Assembly: GCA_030625085.1 (NCBI GenBank)
Contig: DAOURK010000027.1
Location: forward strand, 1 to 40,957
Source of the DNA: Pseudomonadota bacterium
GTDB taxonomy: Bacteria; SZUA-182; DTGQ01
Direction of reading: 5' to 3'
Length of the DNA stretch: 40,957 nt
Shown here in pieces: positions 15,383 to 24,176 of the stretch (within the stretch, counting starts at the first letter, position 1; every line of letters begins with the position of its first letter). The notes beneath the pieces were generated by a model that saw only the letters and a program-made list of their open reading frames with translations, searched no databases and was not told the DNA's origin. The position numbers were made by a program, and so were the translations under genes.

Positions 15383-16525
15383 TCAGTCTCCAATCCTGGC
15401 CATTACCGGCAGGGCTAAGCCGTTTCTGTAAATTTTCTCATGTGCCGGGGCTGTCCCGGTATATTCTACCGGCTCAATCCGGCCATAACATTCTTTCTCT
15501 TCCCGCAAAGGGAAGACCGAGCCTTCAGCGAACATACGCAAAAGAGTATTGGAGATGAATTTTCCTTGTGCGGCGTGCATAACTTCACGTCTCGGCCTTT
15601 GATTTAAAAGGGTCCATGCAGCAGCAGCGCCCTCACACACTATTCTTTCCTTATCTTTCGGAAACCAGCGGGATAGTATGATGAAGGAATCAGGTTCTTT
15701 TGCTTTAGGAAGCTGATAAGGTTTATCATCACAGATAATCATAAAATGTCCCTTGCCGGAGGTCCTCTCTCCCCCTATTCCTGTATCTTCAAGGTAGCGA
15801 AAAAGGGGCTTTAAAAAATCAATATTATCTGTTTTCACTAAGAACCAAAGTCCACCGCCGGGTCTGGTGAAGAGTATTTCGTCATTATAGTAAAGGAGCC
15901 CTTCAGCAGCGCTGCCGGATAATCTGTCAACCTGCGTGTGTAAAACATCAGTCTTTGTCCAAAGGCAGGGCATCTTTTGATCAGGGTCAATCTTTTCGCG
16001 CTCGGCTAAGGAAATTAAGCTGTCGCCCATCTGCTCAATATCATTTTCCATAATCCCTTTCGTCTTTAGCCGCCCATATAAATCCTTTGGGCCAATGGTC
16101 CCTTCGACTATTCCTCGAAATATGGCTTCCGATACATAGGCAATTTTTTTTAACTCCTTTACTCTTCCGCAAATAAAAACCATTTGCCGCTTAAACGCCG
16201 GGCTTTTTCTGTCTGAGGAAACTTCGCCTGCCTGATGAATTGCCAACTGCTGAATAGCATCGCTGTTTAATTCCGGCATCAGGGGCTTGGGGTAAAATCT
16301 AATGCACCGGCCCTCCTCATGCCAACAAGGGAAGGCCGAGCTGAGAACAAACGGCGGCGGGCCATTCTGTTTATCGCCTTCAACAAATTCGGCCAGGACC
16401 TTCTTTAGTTCCTCTCTGCCGTAAACATGTCTGATGGCCCAACACAATGCGCCAAAAAGGGTGTCCGAGGCAGGCCAGGAAATAAGAGAGGATAATGGTT
16501 TCAGGTGAACTGCATAGGTTCGCAT
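15383..16525 (-). CDS. csm4: Csm4, type III-A RAMP subunit holding the crRNA 5' handle
   Basis: A 380-residue product from ATG 16525 (MRTYAVHLKPLSSLI...). In known complexes Csm4 binds Cas10 and the 5' handle of the crRNA. The N-terminal ferredoxin-like fold shows SWPASDTLFGALCWAI, equivalent to the conserved 'ssdtLfgal' segment, and the glycine-rich loop GIGGERTSGKGHF lies near the middle. AAGGAG stands 11 bases before the chosen ATG; the ATG eight codons earlier lies on top of that site. It overlaps the csm3 end by 25 bp, so the two are translationally linked. Confidence 0.92.
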   Translation of the reverse strand: MRTYAVHLKPLSSLISWPASDTLFGALCWAIRHVYGREELKKVLAEFVEGDKQNGPPPFVLSSAFPCWHEEGRCIRFYPKPLMPELNSDAIQQLAIHQAGEVSSDRKSPAFKRQMVFICGRVKELKKIAYVSEAIFRGIVEGTIGPKDLYGRLKTKGIMENDIEQMGDSLISLAEREKIDPDQKMPCLWTKTDVLHTQVDRLSGSAAEGLLYYNDEILFTRPGGGLWFLVKTDNIDFLKPLFRYLEDTGIGGERTSGKGHFMIICDDKPYQLPKAKEPDSFIILSRWFPKDKERIVCEGAAAAWTLLNQRPRREVMHAAQGKFISNTLLRMFAEGSVFPLREEKECYGRIEPVEYTGTAPAHEKIYRNGLALPVMARIGD

Positions 16526-17397
16526 TTTTCTATTATCTCCTTTACACAACCAAGGCCGGCAATAGTTGTAACGATCTCATCCTTTTCCTGCTCAGGTTTT
16601 TTCCCTGTTCGATAATATTCGATCGAGCGAAACTCCACCTCTTCCACCTGAAATTTTATCCGGCCGCTGCCCCTTGTGCCTGATCCACCCAAAGCGCTGT
16701 CCTCAAGAAGGTGCATGGCTGAAAAAAGGTTTTGGAGCAAGGCCCTATCCTGATTGCGGTAAATATCAAAAATGATCTCAAAGGAAAAGATTGAGCCTGC
16801 CGGAACTCTCTCCATGGTCCTCGGGTTTGCTTCGGAGGTTACCCTGTCTATGGAGTTTTCTGTTTTTAGCTCAGTATAGATATTCTCCCCCATCCAGTTT
16901 TGCCATTTCCAAAGAGTGGTGTCTTTGGGAGGTTTGTTCGGATTTTCAATTCCCGTGGGGAAGGCATCCCTCACCGTCAGCCGCGTAGGAGCGCCCCCGG
17001 CTGAGGCGCCGAACATACAACAGATTGGACAAGTGCTTATAAACTCTTTGAGCTTTTTGTCTTTTTCCTCCTGCCTTTTATTATTATCAAAGGACTCAGA
17101 CTCAAGGCTCTTTTCGAAATCTTTCATTTCCTTACTATTTTCGCAGGAATGGGCGGGAAATTTCTTCTTATCATCTCTATCAGGAAAGACCAGATTTAAC
17201 TGCCATTCCGACAAATGTCTGAGTTTTCCCTTCAGAGACGACCCCGGTATGTAAGGAATAGTGGTAAGAGGGTCCCGGATGACAATATTATCAACCCCGC
17301 CAATTTCCACACCTTCCTGTGTCCCGCCAATATGTAAACCGGATTCACAGATAATTTTCCCTTTTATCAGATACTTGCCCTGCAATTGAAGATCCAT
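16501..17397 (-). CDS. csm3: Csm3, backbone RNase of the type III-A complex
   Basis: A 298-residue RAMP subunit that forms the filament backbone and cuts target RNA at 6-nt intervals. The catalytic Asp is present as Asp36 in EIGGVDNIVIRDP (equivalent to D33 of studied Csm3), followed by TTIPYIPGSSLKGKLRHL. CPICCMFG is the zinc-binding segment with two adjacent Cys, and GGSGTRGSGRIKF is the C-terminal glycine loop. Its ATG shares one base with the csm2 stop (TAATG). Slow target cleavage is expected to be intact, which limits the duration of cOA signalling. Confidence 0.95.
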   Translation of the reverse strand: MDLQLQGKYLIKGKIICESGLHIGGTQEGVEIGGVDNIVIRDPLTTIPYIPGSSLKGKLRHLSEWQLNLVFPDRDDKKKFPAHSCENSKEMKDFEKSLESESFDNNKRQEEKDKKLKEFISTCPICCMFGASAGGAPTRLTVRDAFPTGIENPNKPPKDTTLWKWQNWMGENIYTELKTENSIDRVTSEANPRTMERVPAGSIFSFEIIFDIYRNQDRALLQNLFSAMHLLEDSALGGSGTRGSGRIKFQVEEVEFRSIEYYRTGKKPEQEKDEIVTTIAGLGCVKEIIEKCEPMQFT

Positions 17398-17849
17398 TAG
17401 ACATTTCCTCCCTCTTTTTCCTTTTCCCTATATTTATAGTAAGCAAGAAGGGCAGTTAAAAAATTTATCAGTGTTTTCAAGTCTCCCACAGTGTTAAGTC
17501 GCTGAGGATCAAGGCACAAACACATAAGCTCGTAAAATTTTTGGGGGATTAATTTTCTGCCGCGGGCATAGGCAAGATCGGGTAAATAGAGAAATATGGC
17601 GTCCCTGGTTTTTTTATCAAGCTCTGCCTCTTCACCCTTGCCACCCTCCATTCTTTCTTTTTCCTTGAGGGTATGGAAAAATTTTCGCAATTGGGTTACC
17701 TTCATCTCCTTTTTTTTTAAAAACTGTGAGGCAAGTTCATCCGCCACCTGCCCCCTTGCGGCAAATTGAGCGGGAGATAAAAGCACACTGAGGGGTTTTG
17801 GTTGTTTTAAAACAGCAATTATTGTATCTTTATTCAGTTCTTCTCCCAA
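17397..17849 (-). CDS. csm2: Csm2, small helical subunit of the type III-A complex
   Basis: A 150-residue, largely alpha-helical protein forming the inner filament along the crRNA-target duplex. The helix TQLRKFFHTLKEKERM and the segment IFLYLPDLAYARGRKLIP...FYELMCLCL match the family pattern. The start is a TTG at 17849, supported by AAGGAG nine bases upstream within the last codons of cas10. The out-of-frame ATG nearby would not give this protein. The gap to cas10 is six bases. Confidence 0.9.
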   Translation of the reverse strand: MGEELNKDTIIAVLKQPKPLSVLLSPAQFAARGQVADELASQFLKKKEMKVTQLRKFFHTLKEKERMEGGKGEEAELDKKTRDAIFLYLPDLAYARGRKLIPQKFYELMCLCLDPQRLNTVGDLKTLINFLTALLAYYKYREKEKEGGNV

Positions 17850-17855
17850 AGGTCA

Positions 17856-20438
17856 TCACTCCTTTCTTGTGATAAGGCTTATATAGGATACTGGTATTTT
17901 CATCTTTTTTCTTTTTATTATGGAAAAGGCTGTTGTTTGTAAATAGCCCCTGGCCTTTTCATCTTTTACTCTCCTGACCAGGGCGTATAGAAAATGCGGC
18001 ACCCACATGATATTGCCTTTCTTTTCAAAGTATTTGTCAAGCAGGCCCAGATAATAAACAAATCCTTTTGGTACTGGCTTTTCCCCGGTTTCAACATACT
18101 CTTGAAGGGTATGGGTAAAATCCAGTACCTCGTTAAAAGAAGGTGTCCCCGGTCTGCCTCCCCAGGGAAGGGTCTCCCCAAATAAAGTAATTCGGTCCTT
18201 GGCCTTTGGTTCCCCTTGATTCCCTCGCCCTTGGTCATTACCCTGTTTCCTGTCATTATCCTGTTTTGATTTCTCCAATTCCTCAGAGACCAGATGGGCA
18301 AACCTGTGAATGGGGAAATGCGGTCGCACAAAGAGAATGCCCGCTGACAGCGTTACATTCGGATTGTGGCAGGTAAATGATCGAAAATCCTCATAAATCC
18401 TGTTGGCCAGTTTAATGGTTTGGTCCCAGGGGCCGATAATGAAAAGATCATCACCACCGGAATAAACAATATAAAAAAGGCTCACGACTATGCCCTTCAG
18501 CTCCTCCGGTGCCTGATTTTCATCCCACTTATGGGTAAGGTCCCGGCAAAGAAAATTCAGCCATCCATTAAAGAACATTTCAAAATTGCCGCTCAAGGTG
18601 GCCAGACGTGAAATAGAGCATTGATCAAGCCCTAAACTAAAGAGTAAGCCAAGATAATCAACATCCATTTTCAGCACGCCAAGATACTTTGCTCCCGTGC
18701 TCAGGGCAGCCATTTGTTCAAATTCCAAAACGTCGCCTTTTTTGGTCGGTTGATCTGAGGAGGAATTTTTTGGCCAATCTTTACAAGCCAAAGGGGCGGC
18801 ATTTCCAAAAAATTTAAAACCAAAGGAAATAGGTTGTTCAGCTAAATTTTCCTCAATAAAATCAAGCCCGGCCTCTTTTCCTTCTTCTTTTCCTTTTTCA
18901 TTTTCAGGATTGATTCGATACAAACAGCATCTTGCATTCATCTTTTTGGAAAGCATCAGCTTTACATCATTTTTATCCTGAAGGGCGACTGTAAGGTTGC
19001 TAAATTTTTCAAAAGAAATGGTAAAGCCGGGGATGTTTTGGACAGGGCCATAGATAAAAGAAAGGTACTTTTTTTTGGGCAGATAGCGGCCAATGTCCCG
19101 GTGAATAGTGCAGACTACGCACATCGGCTCATAGGCTTGGATGGCCGCAATGCGGCAGGAAGGACACATATCCGCTATTTTTTCCGTTGCTTTAAAGAAA
19201 TCGTCCCGGCCCATGAGCCCGGCAAATTTACGAGCTTTTTTCTCAAGGAGACTATCTTCTGCTTTCCTATAAACAGAGCTGAAATCAAAGAAATCAGCAG
19301 GAGCGATCTCAAGACAAATTGTTTGAATGCTCAATTCTCCCTTAAAATTTTTAAAAAGCCAGGTATCAACTTCTTTTTGCAAAAGGTTTATTCTTTCTTG
19401 AATTTTTGGGGTCTTTGGCAATAAAAGATCAAACCTGCCCCCGGCGCTGAAAAGAATATTGGTAATGGGCATGTTTAACTCTTTGGCCATCCAATCGGCA
19501 ATCACCTCTGTGAGCAATGAAAGATAGAAGGACCGGCCCCGCAATCTTTTTGAAGTGCCTTTGGTGTCTCCCCTTGGGCTGGTAATGCTATAGATGAATT
19601 TTTGTATCCCGGCTATATCAGCCCGAAGAAAAAGAAATAAGGGGTTTGGCCGAAGGGATGAGTCGGTTGGGGCCCTCTTGCTTTCAGATGATTTATCTTT
19701 ATTTTCTCCTTCATGGGTTTCATGTTGCTGTAAAGAACTGACTAAATCAGCCAGTTGGGTATTGGAAAATTCCTTTTCGGTAAAGGCTGCAAGACATGCT
19801 GCTATGGCGCAGGTAACCTTGGTATGATCGAACAGGGATACGTCCGGCGATGTGCGATTAAATTCTCCTTTTTCCCATGGGGTGGCGGAAGGCATCAGGC
19901 TTCCCATTTCCTTGAGAATAAAATATAGGGTGGTAAAATCATGCTCTTGGAAGGGCGCCAACCTATTGGCTTTTTCAACAAAATGCCGCCGGATATTGTC
20001 ATATTCACCTTTTTTAACCTGCCCTGATGAATCTTGGGGTTGAGGAAACAGGGCTTCTTTGTTAATCTGCAAAGTGCCCGGTTTATAATACCCTGCCTCT
20101 CCCTTTTCCCTTATTAATTGTAATCTTGAAGTAATGGCCGACAGGGCAGCTCCATTGGCTGTAATATGGGGATGTTCTACATACCTGTCCCCCGCAGTGG
20201 CCAAAGTATCGGCAAGATAGAGGATACTTTGGGCTCGGCCGGATGGACTATCAAGGATGCCGGCAATAAGATCCGCTATGGCGGCTGTATCGGAAGGGCC
20301 AAATAATGACGTAAAGGAGGAGAGGAAATTTCCCCTAAACTCTCTTTGTCGGGCAAAGTACCCCTCTTCCTCTCTAAGGGATATCTTGCCTATATCATGC
20401 AGCAAGGCTGCCAGCATAATGATTTGTGTAAAATCCAT
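17856..20438 (-). CDS. cas10: Cas10/Csm1, signature HD-nuclease and cyclic oligoadenylate synthase
   Basis: An 860-residue large subunit. The HD nuclease motif is His14-Asp15 in LLHDIGK (ssDNase). A zinc-ribbon is formed by C425-x2-C428 and C440-x2-C443. The first Palm lies before it (RADIAGIQKFIYSIT). The second Palm has the intact cyclase motif GGDD at 661-664 (YSGGDDLFI). Both the ssDNase and the ATP-to-cOA activity are therefore predicted to work, which fits the two CARF proteins downstream. ATG 20438 is preferred over an earlier in-frame Met because AAGGGGG lies about ten bases ahead and the HD motif then sits at the usual distance from the N-terminus. The C-terminal half contains a low-complexity Gln/Asn/Gly linker around 730. 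Confidence 0.96.
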   Translation of the reverse strand: MDFTQIIMLAALLHDIGKISLREEEGYFARQREFRGNFLSSFTSLFGPSDTAAIADLIAGILDSPSGRAQSILYLADTLATAGDRYVEHPHITANGAALSAITSRLQLIREKGEAGYYKPGTLQINKEALFPQPQDSSGQVKKGEYDNIRRHFVEKANRLAPFQEHDFTTLYFILKEMGSLMPSATPWEKGEFNRTSPDVSLFDHTKVTCAIAACLAAFTEKEFSNTQLADLVSSLQQHETHEGENKDKSSESKRAPTDSSLRPNPLFLFLRADIAGIQKFIYSITSPRGDTKGTSKRLRGRSFYLSLLTEVIADWMAKELNMPITNILFSAGGRFDLLLPKTPKIQERINLLQKEVDTWLFKNFKGELSIQTICLEIAPADFFDFSSVYRKAEDSLLEKKARKFAGLMGRDDFFKATEKIADMCPSCRIAAIQAYEPMCVVCTIHRDIGRYLPKKKYLSFIYGPVQNIPGFTISFEKFSNLTVALQDKNDVKLMLSKKMNARCCLYRINPENEKGKEEGKEAGLDFIEENLAEQPISFGFKFFGNAAPLACKDWPKNSSSDQPTKKGDVLEFEQMAALSTGAKYLGVLKMDVDYLGLLFSLGLDQCSISRLATLSGNFEMFFNGWLNFLCRDLTHKWDENQAPEELKGIVVSLFYIVYSGGDDLFIIGPWDQTIKLANRIYEDFRSFTCHNPNVTLSAGILFVRPHFPIHRFAHLVSEELEKSKQDNDRKQGNDQGRGNQGEPKAKDRITLFGETLPWGGRPGTPSFNEVLDFTHTLQEYVETGEKPVPKGFVYYLGLLDKYFEKKGNIMWVPHFLYALVRRVKDEKARGYLQTTAFSIIKRKKMKIPVSYISLITRKE

Positions 20439-20538
20439 TGTTTTATTCCCCCTTATTTGGTCCCTGCATAAATAATAAAATAACAATTCCTGCTATAGAT
20501 TTTCAGATATCATCAACTCATCAGCTTACCAGCTTACT

Positions 20539-21498
20539 TTATGTAACTTCGTACTTCCCCAACCCGAAACTGCTCCCTTTGCCAATATGCACAAATTCCC
20601 CCAGCCGGATATATGGCCAAAAGGGTTTAAGGTCCCCTTGAAAGCGTGCTTCTCCAATAAACCCGCCCATTTTCATACGCGAACCCTGCCTGGTGGAATA
20701 CCGCTCCCAATCATTCCAAAAAAGTTTGCGGAATACAGTTTTAATTTGTTTTGCCTCCTCAATGAGGGTCTTAAACCCTTTATTGTCGAGCTTTTCTCCA
20801 CAATGAAAATAAGAAAGCAAAGAGATGCGGCGCAATAAGTTTCTAAAGAAGATGTGAAATTCAATATTCTTGATCAGTTTGTTTTCATATTTAATTCTGG
20901 TTGGGGTAAGAAAGTTTAAGCAAATCTCTTTTGGACTTTGATCATCAACTATATCCTGCCATACAATAGGGTAAGCGGAATCAGCCAGGGTTTTATTCTC
21001 TCCCTGATAAATGACCTTTTTTATGGGGCCGGCTTTTGACGCGCAATTTCCAGGCATTTCCTCGATTACTCTAAGCAGTTGATATTTCCCCTTACCTTTG
21101 CCAAGCCCATGGCGACCAAGTTCTTCAAAGGTATAAATAAAGTAGGGGAGATAATCCACTGCCCTTCCGATAAGCACCAAACCAAAAGAGAGTTCTTCTT
21201 CATTTTGATAGGCCCTCTGCGTTTCCAGCGGCGGCTCAATAATGAAGGGATGTGGGGCGGCGGTATATTTTCGCATCATCAGCGCCTCTTTTGGTATTGG
21301 TGTCTCAAAGACCCAGGAATACACGCACTGCTGCCGCAAGGAGCAACTCGTGCATTGACTGCTTTTGGTCACACACATTATGCGCCGGAAGGTATGGCCG
21401 AAACCGCCTCGCAAGGCAAAGCCTTTATAGGCGGGGAGAAGAAGAGTGGTTTCTCCTTTAATAAAAAATAGAAATCTTGAAAAGAAAAATGTACGCAT
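20539..21498 (-). CDS. cas6: Cas6, CRISPR repeat endoribonuclease
   Basis: A 319-residue RAMP-fold RNase that cuts the pre-crRNA within each repeat, leaving the 8-nt handle used by Csm. A Cys cluster CVTKSSQCTSCSLRQQC around residues 42-58, common in this Cas6 branch, is followed by FEELGRHGLGKGKGKYQLL and the C-terminal glycine-rich loop HIGKGSSFGLGKYEV. It is the first gene of the minus-strand locus; 100 bp separate it from cas10. No good Shine-Dalgarno sequence was seen at ATG 21498. Confidence 0.92.
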   Translation of the reverse strand: MRTFFFSRFLFFIKGETTLLLPAYKGFALRGGFGHTFRRIMCVTKSSQCTSCSLRQQCVYSWVFETPIPKEALMMRKYTAAPHPFIIEPPLETQRAYQNEEELSFGLVLIGRAVDYLPYFIYTFEELGRHGLGKGKGKYQLLRVIEEMPGNCASKAGPIKKVIYQGENKTLADSAYPIVWQDIVDDQSPKEICLNFLTPTRIKYENKLIKNIEFHIFFRNLLRRISLLSYFHCGEKLDNKGFKTLIEEAKQIKTVFRKLFWNDWERYSTRQGSRMKMGGFIGEARFQGDLKPFWPYIRLGEFVHIGKGSSFGLGKYEVT

Positions 21499-21853
21499 TT
21501 TATCGCCTATTCTTTTCCAAGGATTAGCCAGTGGAGATGGATTTATGACAAATTCACTATTAGAGTAATATTAATATGAAATTCAATTCTTTTCAAGAAA
21601 TAAGTTTCATTTTGAATAACAAAAGATTATTTATCCAAATTTGCTGTTATTTATGCCGATTTCATGCCGAGAAGATCGAGAAGCCGAGAAGCAATTATCC
21701 TTGACGAATTAAAATATTGCCTTTAAACATAGTCAGTATGATTAAGGGTATCGATTATGATAAGTGGCTGCAACCCGGCATTAAAAAAATGAAAATCCCT
21801 GGTAATATAAATTTATTTTGAATTTTTATCAAAATCAGATAAAATATTGTATT
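21499..21853. other. Divergent intergenic region between cas6 and the Rpn-type gene
   Basis: Probably holds the promoter of the cas operon (minus) and that of the Rpn gene (plus). A plus-strand TTGACG at about 21701 is the only good -35-like hexamer; its -10 partner is poor. No palindromic operator or further gene was recognised. Confidence 0.35.
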
Positions 21854-22801
21854 ATGAGTAAAGAAAACTTTTTCCATGATCATGGTTACAAGTATCTCTT
21901 TTCCAATCCAACCTTAGTGCGATATCTGATCACCACCTTTGTAAAAGAGGATTGGGTAAAAGATATCGACTTTACCAGGATGGAAAAACTTGATAAGGAA
22001 TTTATAGGCGAGGAATACGATCGAAGAGAATCGGATATTATCTATAAGGTAAGCTTTCAGGGAAAAGAAGCTTATATATTCTTGCTGATAGAGTTTCAAT
22101 CCGAGGTGGATCGATTTATGGCTTTGCGGGTTTTGCACTATATTTGCAAATTTTATCTTGATTTATTGGAGCTTCATAAATATAAGATACTTCCTCCTGT
22201 TTTTCCGGTTGTGCTTTATAATGGGAATGAGAGGTGGTCGGCGCCTGTTGAAATAGAGAACCTTATTGAAAATGTTAAGGGTTTAGAGGGGTATGTTCCG
22301 AAATTTAAGTATTGTAAAATAGCTGAAAATGAATATTCAAAACAGGAGTTGGAGAAGGTAAAAAATTTGATATCAGCCCTGTTTTATATTGAAAACAGCT
22401 CGGCTGAAGAGATTCAAAAGGCCCTTGGCCAGATTGTTGATATTATAGCAAGTGAGCAAGACAAATCTGCGGTTAAAAGATTTATTATCTGGTTTAAGAA
22501 CCTGGCCGAGAGAAAGCAATTAAAAGGTGAACAGGGCGAAGATTATACTTTTTATAATCCATTGGAGGTGAAAAATATGTTATCGGCAACCTTGGATAAA
22601 ATAAGAGAAGAGGGAAGAAAAGAAGGAAGAAAAGAGGAAGTTATTGGCCTTTTGAAAATATATCTTTTGGCTCGTTTTACTGAGGCGCCGGAGGAAATTA
22701 TGGAGGCGTTGAGGATGAGGGAAAGTATTCAAGAATTAGAAAGCTTGGCTACGAAAATTTATCAATGTCAAAGCCTGGAAGAAATAACCAAGGTTTTATA
22801 A
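21854..22801 (+). CDS. Rpn family recombination-promoting nuclease / putative transposase (PD-(D/E)XK)
   Basis: A 315-residue protein of the PF04754-type family, known in E. coli RpnA-E to nick DNA and raise RecA-independent recombination. It starts KENFFHDHGYKYLFSNP, the usual beginning, so ATG 21854 is preferred over the ATG 12 codons earlier. The nuclease core shows RRESDIIYKVSFQGKEAYIF and LLIEFQSEVD (the acidic D and E-x-Q residues). The tail has REEGRKEGRKEE, a charged helix frequent in this family. A terminator follows after a MITE-like insertion. It stands next to the CRISPR locus and may mark mobile-element history rather than a function in immunity. Confidence 0.88.
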   Translation: MSKENFFHDHGYKYLFSNPTLVRYLITTFVKEDWVKDIDFTRMEKLDKEFIGEEYDRRESDIIYKVSFQGKEAYIFLLIEFQSEVDRFMALRVLHYICKFYLDLLELHKYKILPPVFPVVLYNGNERWSAPVEIENLIENVKGLEGYVPKFKYCKIAENEYSKQELEKVKNLISALFYIENSSAEEIQKALGQIVDIIASEQDKSAVKRFIIWFKNLAERKQLKGEQGEDYTFYNPLEVKNMLSATLDKIREEGRKEGRKEEVIGLLKIYLLARFTEAPEEIMEALRMRESIQELESLATKIYQCQSLEEITKVL

Positions 22802-22816
22802 TCAAACCTTCTATAG

Positions 22817-22909
22817 TTTTTCAGATAATTAATTACTATTTTTTATTGTCGCAATCCTTTTAAAATTGAGGATTTTGAGAGAATATTTTTGTAATTAATT
22901 ATCTGAACG
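22817..22909. mobile_element. 93-bp miniature element with 17-bp inverted repeats
   Basis: TTCAGATAATTAATTAC (22820-22836) is matched perfectly in inverse at 22891-22907, and the direct repeat TCTATAG flanks the element on both sides (22810-22816, 22910-22916), like a 7-bp target duplication. It has no coding capacity. Similar end motifs (TATAGATTTTCAGATA) occur near 20490 and 36629. Confidence 0.7.
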
Positions 22910-22983
22910 TCTATAGTCGGCCTAAAACTATGATCGGTAAAGATTGCCAATCAATACCTGCTGCTTATCCCTCCTTTTTACAT

Positions 22984-23032
22984 CACCTTAGCGGCTCTGT
23001 AGATGTTCCTCATCTAAGGTGTCCTTTTTTTT
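22984..23032 (+). terminator. Probable rho-independent terminator after the Rpn gene
   Basis: Stem CACCTTAG (22984-22991) / CTAAGGTG (23014-23021) with a 22-nt loop, then CC and eight to nine T on the plus strand. It lies between the convergent Rpn and ParB-like genes. Confidence 0.7.
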
Positions 23033-23039
23033 AGGGCTC

Positions 23040-23357
23040 CTAATGGGCAGGATCTGCCATCGGGCAATCAATAAAGATAACTCTTGGCAATTTAAAAAAA
23101 AATTTGCTTAAAAATGATCGAAGCCATTCAGTGCCGGAGGCTGCGGACCAGCGATGGATGCCGTCCAAGATTAAGGCGGCTTCTCTTTTCCCATCATTGT
23201 CAGCCGGGTAATTAAAAACTCTTTGAATCTTAATGGGCGGAAACTTTGCTCCTGCCCTGAGGGCCTCTATATACGCCTTAACCGTCTCTTCGTTCTTTCC
23301 TCCCCCAGGATAAATAAAGGGCGCCCAGGTTAAATCAGCAATGTTTACTTCCATCAT
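23040..23357 (-). CDS. ParB N-terminal-like domain protein, short or C-terminally truncated
   Basis: A 105-residue product. NIADLTWAPFIYPGGGKNEE, VKAYIEALRAGAKFPPI and LILDGIHRWSAA follow the ParB/Srx fold, where the GxHR motif binds nucleotide (CTP in true ParB). The DNA-binding helix-turn-helix and dimer domains of ParB are absent, and the last ~30 residues (FKLPRVIFIDCPMADPAH) look unlike the family, so the 3' half is probably lost. Two adjacent ATGs (23357, 23354) are possible; neither has a good Shine-Dalgarno sequence. Four tandem palindromes lie 158-296 bp upstream. Confidence 0.6.
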   Translation of the reverse strand: MMEVNIADLTWAPFIYPGGGKNEETVKAYIEALRAGAKFPPIKIQRVFNYPADNDGKREAALILDGIHRWSAASGTEWLRSFLSKFFFKLPRVIFIDCPMADPAH

Positions 23358-23514
23358 ATCAGTTTTATATCCATATAAAAAAACTCACCCATATCATTTT
23401 TCATTGCTTACTCTGTTTACTCTCAATGGGCTCAGTAGCTTATCAGCCTGCCGCTATAATAACCGGATTTAATTTTTTTTCTATGAGAAAGGTGATCTAA
23501 ATGATTTAATGCAA

Positions 23515-23653
23515 TTTTATAACGCGCGTTATAAGTGGAGAAGCCTAATCCGATTTTATGACGCGCGCGTCATAAGCAGAGAAGTCTAAGCCGGTTTTGT
23601 GACTCGAGTCACAAGTGGAGAACAGTAATCCTGTTTTGTGACCCGGTGCACAA
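23515..23653. repeat. Four tandem ~40-bp units, each built on an 18-20-bp palindrome with co-varying arms
   Basis: Palindromes: TTATAACGCGCGTTATAA (23517-23534), TTATGACGCGCGCGTCATAA (23556-23575), TTGTGACTCGAGTCACAA (23597-23614), and imperfect TTGTGACCCGGTGCACAA (23636-23653). The first three are perfect although their arms differ from one another. Linkers are related (GTGGAGAAGCCTAATCCGA, GCAGAGAAGTCTAAGCCGG, GTGGAGAACAGTAATCCTG). Centres are 40, 40 and 39 bp apart, close to four helical turns. The function is unknown; see findings. Confidence 0.85.
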
Positions 23654-24076
23654 TGAATATACTTACCACTATCTGCGACCGTATGCTTTAAATAGTAAGC
23701 CAAGTCATTGCCGGCATTACTGGCGCCTCCTCAATGAGCAAAAATCTAAAATCAGCAGTTTATGACAATTCCATCAATAATAGGGGGAGACCCTTGTATT
23801 GAATTGTCTGCCCGATAGAGAAACTAACCATAGTCTTTACCTTGGAGAAAAACACAGAGTACGGTAAGCCGAAAACCTATTCTCAATAACATAAATATAG
23901 AAGGCAGCCTTTTAGAAGGTCTTGCCATCGATCTGGAGCCGGTTTTTAGGGAATAAAATCACTACCGTCTCGCTCATGCCATTTGAATTCGATAAGATAA
24001 GATAAGATAAGGTATATCAACAGATTAAGGGTCAGGCCAGTAATATTATTATCAATTATCCTAATACAGAAGTTGG
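23654..24076. other. Non-coding stretch with a short GATAA tandem repeat
   Basis: No ORF with convincing coding character was seen in these 423 bp. The pentamer GATAA is repeated four times at 23991-24010. Short open pieces (for example around AIDLEPVF near 23930) resemble coding scraps but could not be assigned. Confidence 0.35.
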
Positions 24077-24140
24077 CATTTGGGGATTTAGGCAATATTG
24101 CCTAAATCCCCAAATGAAAAAAAGGGGACAGTCCCCTTTT
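24077..24140. repeat. 40-bp perfect palindrome followed by a second REP-like hairpin
   Basis: CATTTGGGGATTTAGGCAAT (24077-24096) is followed directly by its exact reverse complement (24097-24116). Just after it, AAAAGGGGAC-A-GTCCCCTTTT (24120-24140) forms a second perfect stem with a one-base centre. The GGGGACAGTCCCC core resembles REP-type extragenic hairpins, which are often moved by TnpA-REP transposases. It lies 37 bp before the truncated HU gene. Confidence 0.85.
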
Positions 24141-24176
24141 CCCCTACATATTTCTCAATCCAAATAAGGAGCTATA

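Noticed and set aside
23517-23653. parS centromere sites near the ParB-N-like gene
   Set aside because: The palindromes do not resemble the TGTTTCACGTGAAACA consensus, and the ParB-like protein lacks its DNA-binding domain; a centromere role is only a guess.
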